NCBI GenBank assembly: GCA_041396845.1
Contig: JAWKXU010000004.1
Span: 62,001-126,000, forward strand
DNA from: JAWKXU01 sp020446465
GTDB lineage: Bacteria; Pseudomonadota; Alphaproteobacteria; Sphingomonadales; Sphingomonadaceae
Direction of reading: 5' to 3'
DNA: 64,000 nt
Positions 61,998-64,000 of the stretch are shown piece after piece (the first letter of the stretch is position 1; each line of letters opens with the position of its first letter). Made by a program: the position numbers and the translations under genes. A model generated the notes under the pieces. That model ran no database searches, had not been told where the DNA came from, and was given only the letters and a program-made list of their open reading frames with translations.

Positions 61998-62432
61998 TCA
62001 CACCGTAGAAAAATACCTCTTTTCGAGATGCGCCAGTAATGCGCGATCAAGCGGCGGCATGGCGAGCGCCCCTGCCTCTTCATGGCTAATCCAGCGGACC
62101 TCCGCCCCCTCGGTCGAGCGAGGCTCCCCGCCCCAGGAGGCCACGCTGTAAAGAAGTATGACAAGCGGTTTCCCGTGGCCGGTCTCATCATCCTGAGCAA
62201 AAGCGAACGGCTGCAATGCACTGGGTGGAACGGCGATTTCCAGCTCCTCCGCCAGTTCCCGAATCAATGAATTTGCAGGTGTTTCATCACGTTCCACCTT
62301 GCCACCGGGAAACTCCCACAACCCGCCATGATGCTTGTGCGCGGGCCGCCGCTGCATGAGGAAGCGTCCATCGCCGCGCATCAATGCGCCCGCCACCACC
62401 AGCATGAATGTCGGGAAATTTTCCAGATTCAT
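61998..62432 (-). CDS. mutT: 8-oxo-dGTP diphosphatase (MutT-like Nudix hydrolase)
   Basis: The 144-residue protein has a Nudix box, GGKVERDETPANSLIRELAEEL, with the RExxEE core in RELAEELEI. QRRPAHKHHGGLWEFPG before it is typical of MutT, which hydrolyses oxidised dGTP to protect against mutation. Length is close to the E. coli enzyme. It is the only gene between tRNA-Arg and the divergent flp genes. Other Nudix substrates are possible, but the WEFPGGK block favours MutT. Confidence 0.88.
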   Translation of the reverse strand: MNLENFPTFMLVVAGALMRGDGRFLMQRRPAHKHHGGLWEFPGGKVERDETPANSLIRELAEELEIAVPPSALQPFAFAQDDETGHGKPLVILLYSVASWGGEPRSTEGAEVRWISHEEAGALAMPPLDRALLAHLEKRYFSTV

Positions 62433-62506
62433 CGCCCGTATAAACCTTTTGTTAGCACTCTGCGCGCAAAACGGTGTGGCCCAATGAGGGGAACTTTGGA
62501 AGACCC

Positions 62507-62695
62507 ATGATCATACGTGATTTCATGACGAGATTTCTCGCCGACGTGCGTGGGGGCACGGCCATCGAATATGGCCTGATCGCCGCGTTGATCGTGATCG
62601 CAATCGTGGGAGCAATGGACACATTCGCATCGGCCAGCAGTGGTATGTGGGAGCATGTTCGTTCTGAAGTGCAGAGGGGCACAACAACTGTCTGA
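62507..62695 (+). CDS. Flp/Tad pilin, first copy
   Basis: The 62-residue protein is a Flp-type prepilin. The prepilin peptidase site is RGG/TAIEYGLIAAL, with the Glu-Tyr pair (EY) needed for processing, followed by a hydrophobic segment VIAIVGAM and a short tail SASSGMWEHVRSEVQRG. I chose the ATG at 62507 rather than an earlier frame start. Its tail is basic and longer than in the second copy. It is separated by 96 bases from the next flp gene. Confidence 0.9.
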   Translation: MIIRDFMTRFLADVRGGTAIEYGLIAALIVIAIVGAMDTFASASSGMWEHVRSEVQRGTTTV

Positions 62696-62791
62696 GCCGT
62701 TAGGAATTTATCAACACATGCGGCTTAGTTCCAATATAGCCCAATCAATTTGAACGGGCCGGGTAATGCAAGACTGAACCAGGAGACTAAC

Positions 62792-62971
62792 ATGACTTTC
62801 TTCAAAAAGCTTCTTCGTGACGAAGCCGGCGCGACTGCCATTGAATACGGCCTGATCGCAGCCCTGATCGCTGTTGCAGCCATCACCGCCATGGGTGCGG
62901 TTGGCGATCAGCTTTCCGCAACCTTCACCACGGTTAGCGACGAACTGACGACGGCTAACGCTGCTGTCTAA
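62792..62971 (+). CDS. Flp/Tad pilin, second copy
   Basis: The 59-residue prepilin has leader MTFFKKLLRDEAGA, cleavage before TAIEYGLIAALIAVAAI, and the tail GDQLSATFTTVSDELTTANAAV, typical of the main Flp pilin. AGGAGA precedes the ATG at 62792. A hairpin terminator follows 27 bases after the stop. The shared AIEYGLIAALI core with the upstream copy indicates duplication followed by divergence of the tails. The tad secretion genes lie outside this window. Confidence 0.94.
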   Translation: MTFFKKLLRDEAGATAIEYGLIAALIAVAAITAMGAVGDQLSATFTTVSDELTTANAAV

Positions 62972-62997
62972 TTCGGTTGCACCGATAAATCAGACGG

Positions 62998-63029
62998 AGG
63001 CGGCAGGGAGACCTGTCGCCTCTTTCTGT
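62998..63029 (+). terminator. Hairpin terminator after the second flp gene
   Basis: AGGCGGCAGG (62998-63007) pairs with CCTGTCGCCT (63012-63021) across a GAGA loop, with one G-T pair, followed by CTTTCTGT. It ends 31 bases before the convergent peptidase stop. Confidence 0.7.
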
Positions 63030-63059
63030 ATGTGCGTTCGGAAAATTTGACAGTGCTAG

Positions 63060-64000
63060 TCAGCTTGTTGTCTTGATTACAATCTTCACTTGCTGACCAC
63101 GCTGAACCTGCTCATTGGCTGAAAGGCCATTCAACACGCGGAAACGGGCTTCCTGCGAATCGCTGTAAGCCATTCGCCGCGCCAATGAGGCCACAGTGTC
63201 GCCCGCGCCGACAGTCACGACATCAATACGACGCGGTTTGATAGCCGCCGCTTCGCTGGAACTGAGGCGCTTGAGCGAATTATACATGCCGTTAAAAACC
63301 TGCGCTTGTCCGGCAGGCGTGATCGTCACAAAATGAACTGCCTGATTGCCTGACAGTTCATAAGCGAACACGGTCGCATCAACCTGACCATTCCCGGAAT
63401 TGACCCGCACTTGCCCATAGGCGGCCGGAATACCGTTCACCGACGTTTTCTGCATTGTGGTGGGGGCGAGCGTCTTTCCTTCCCCCGCCAGCGCATTGAA
63501 AGCATTGCGGACATAAGTTTCGAGGTTGCCGTTATACGGCCCTGAAGAAAGCTGTCCCTTCCCGCTCTGGCCATTGATGGAAACTGCCCGCGTCCCGTTC
63601 ACCATGTAAAACCCTTCGGGCGCATCGAACGACAAGCGCAAGCCGGGATGCTTGAAAGTGCGGCCTTCGATCACCCCCTGTTGCGGATCATCGCCATACA
63701 TGATGCCATCCACCTCACGCAGGAACTGGGCACGATCAAGGCGGCCTGTGACATTGCCCGCCTTGCCAAGCGCCGCCTGCACGCGGGAGGCTGGATCGGG
63801 GTGAGTCGATGCCCATTCCGGCATTCGCGCATCACGCCCCTGCAACTGCGCGTCGAGCGAATTCTGCGCCGCCAGGCTGGCCAGCAGCGTCGCCATGGCC
63901 CTGGGATCGTATCCCGCGCCCTTCAGATAGTTGATGCCAAGGTCATCGGCCTGCAATTCCTGATTGCGCGAATAACGCAGCGTTGCGAGTTGCGGCACGG
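63060..64000 (-). CDS. M48-family metallopeptidase with C-terminal LysM-like domain, partial
   Basis: The gene runs off the right edge; at least 312 C-terminal residues are present. The first part (RNQELQADDLGINYLKGAGYDP, then WASTHPDPASRV) matches the end of an M48 catalytic domain, with Glu/Asp in QELQADDLG as a zinc ligand region; the HExxH motif would lie beyond base 64000. After a beta-rich middle region the end (VGAGDTVASLARRM, RVLNGLSANEQVQRGQQVKIV) resembles LysM, which binds peptidoglycan. It is probably periplasmic, like BepA, in envelope quality control. The start is unknown. Confidence 0.8.
   Translation of the reverse strand, partial: VPQLATLRYSRNQELQADDLGINYLKGAGYDPRAMATLLASLAAQNSLDAQLQGRDARMPEWASTHPDPASRVQAALGKAGNVTGRLDRAQFLREVDGIMYGDDPQQGVIEGRTFKHPGLRLSFDAPEGFYMVNGTRAVSINGQSGKGQLSSGPYNGNLETYVRNAFNALAGEGKTLAPTTMQKTSVNGIPAAYGQVRVNSGNGQVDATVFAYELSGNQAVHFVTITPAGQAQVFNGMYNSLKRLSSSEAAAIKPRRIDVVTVGAGDTVASLARRMAYSDSQEARFRVLNGLSANEQVQRGQQVKIVIKTTS

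Overview
The window looks like chromosomal DNA from a sphingomonad-type alphaproteobacterium, most likely Novosphingobium or a close relative. This rests on the order dusB-ntrB-ntrC-ntrY-ntrX-hfq-hflX, a pyruvate dehydrogenase E1 beta subunit with its own lipoyl domain, a fused IspDF, TrmFO, many TadE/TadG-type proteins, and an Hfq with two Sm domains in one chain. The genus is an inference from gene content and recall of such tandem Hfq proteins; no 16S gene is present.

Layout. 0-4 kb: end of a universal stress protein gene, then an operon for PDH E2, a small secreted protein, a YciA-like thioesterase and E3, followed by tRNA-Ser(UGA). 4-5.3 kb: an isolated secreted zinc-protease-like protein in more AT-rich DNA. 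5.3-21.6 kb: an accessory catabolic block. On the minus strand it holds two SDRs, a ketopantoate-reductase-like enzyme, an aminoglycoside-phosphotransferase-fold kinase, an acyl-CoA dehydrogenase, a cupin-like protein and a GntR/FCD regulator. Divergently on the plus strand lie a TonB-dependent receptor, a flavoprotein hydroxylase, an SDR and a carboxymuconolactone-decarboxylase-like protein. After three small minus-strand genes come a CYP101-like P450 and a luciferase-like monooxygenase. A near-perfect operator/promoter palindrome sits between the regulator and the receptor. The block reads as uptake, hydroxylation and CoA-linked breakdown of a hydrophobic, perhaps terpenoid or aromatic, compound; the substrate is unknown.

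21.8-32.7 kb: cell-wall genes (lytic transglycosylase, degenerate RlpA-like lipoprotein, D-Ala-D-Ala carboxypeptidase), then tmk, holB, metG, tatD, an MBL hydrolase and mazG, meeting hflX-hfq head-on. 32.9-40.2 kb: the two nitrogen-responsive two-component systems NtrYX and NtrBC with dusB. 40.2-52.8 kb: ispDF, pncC/cinA, a COQ10/START protein, lipA, a beta carbonic anhydrase, a NYN-LOTUS protein, a secreted repeat protein, gyrA, a YhhN membrane protein, trmFO, an EF-hand protein and a squalene/phytoene-synthase-like protein.

52.9-58.7 kb: six consecutive TadE/TadG-type genes, the first split by a +1 frameshift; two Flp pilin genes lie at 62.5-63.0 kb. The Tad assembly machinery is not in the window. 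58.7-61.2 kb: PDH E1 beta and alpha, about 55 kb from E2/E3, with ftsB upstream. The end holds tRNA-Arg(ACG), mutT, the flp genes and the C-terminal part of an M48-like peptidase.

I found no CRISPR array, transposase, integrase, phage gene or rRNA. The best leads are the tandem Hfq with a possible CTG-started hflX, the catabolic block and its palindrome, the split TadG gene, the QEVGH protease family member, the paired intergenic hairpins at 44.9 kb, and several proteins that have lost the usual catalytic residue (the YciA-like, RlpA-like and SQS/PSY-like proteins).
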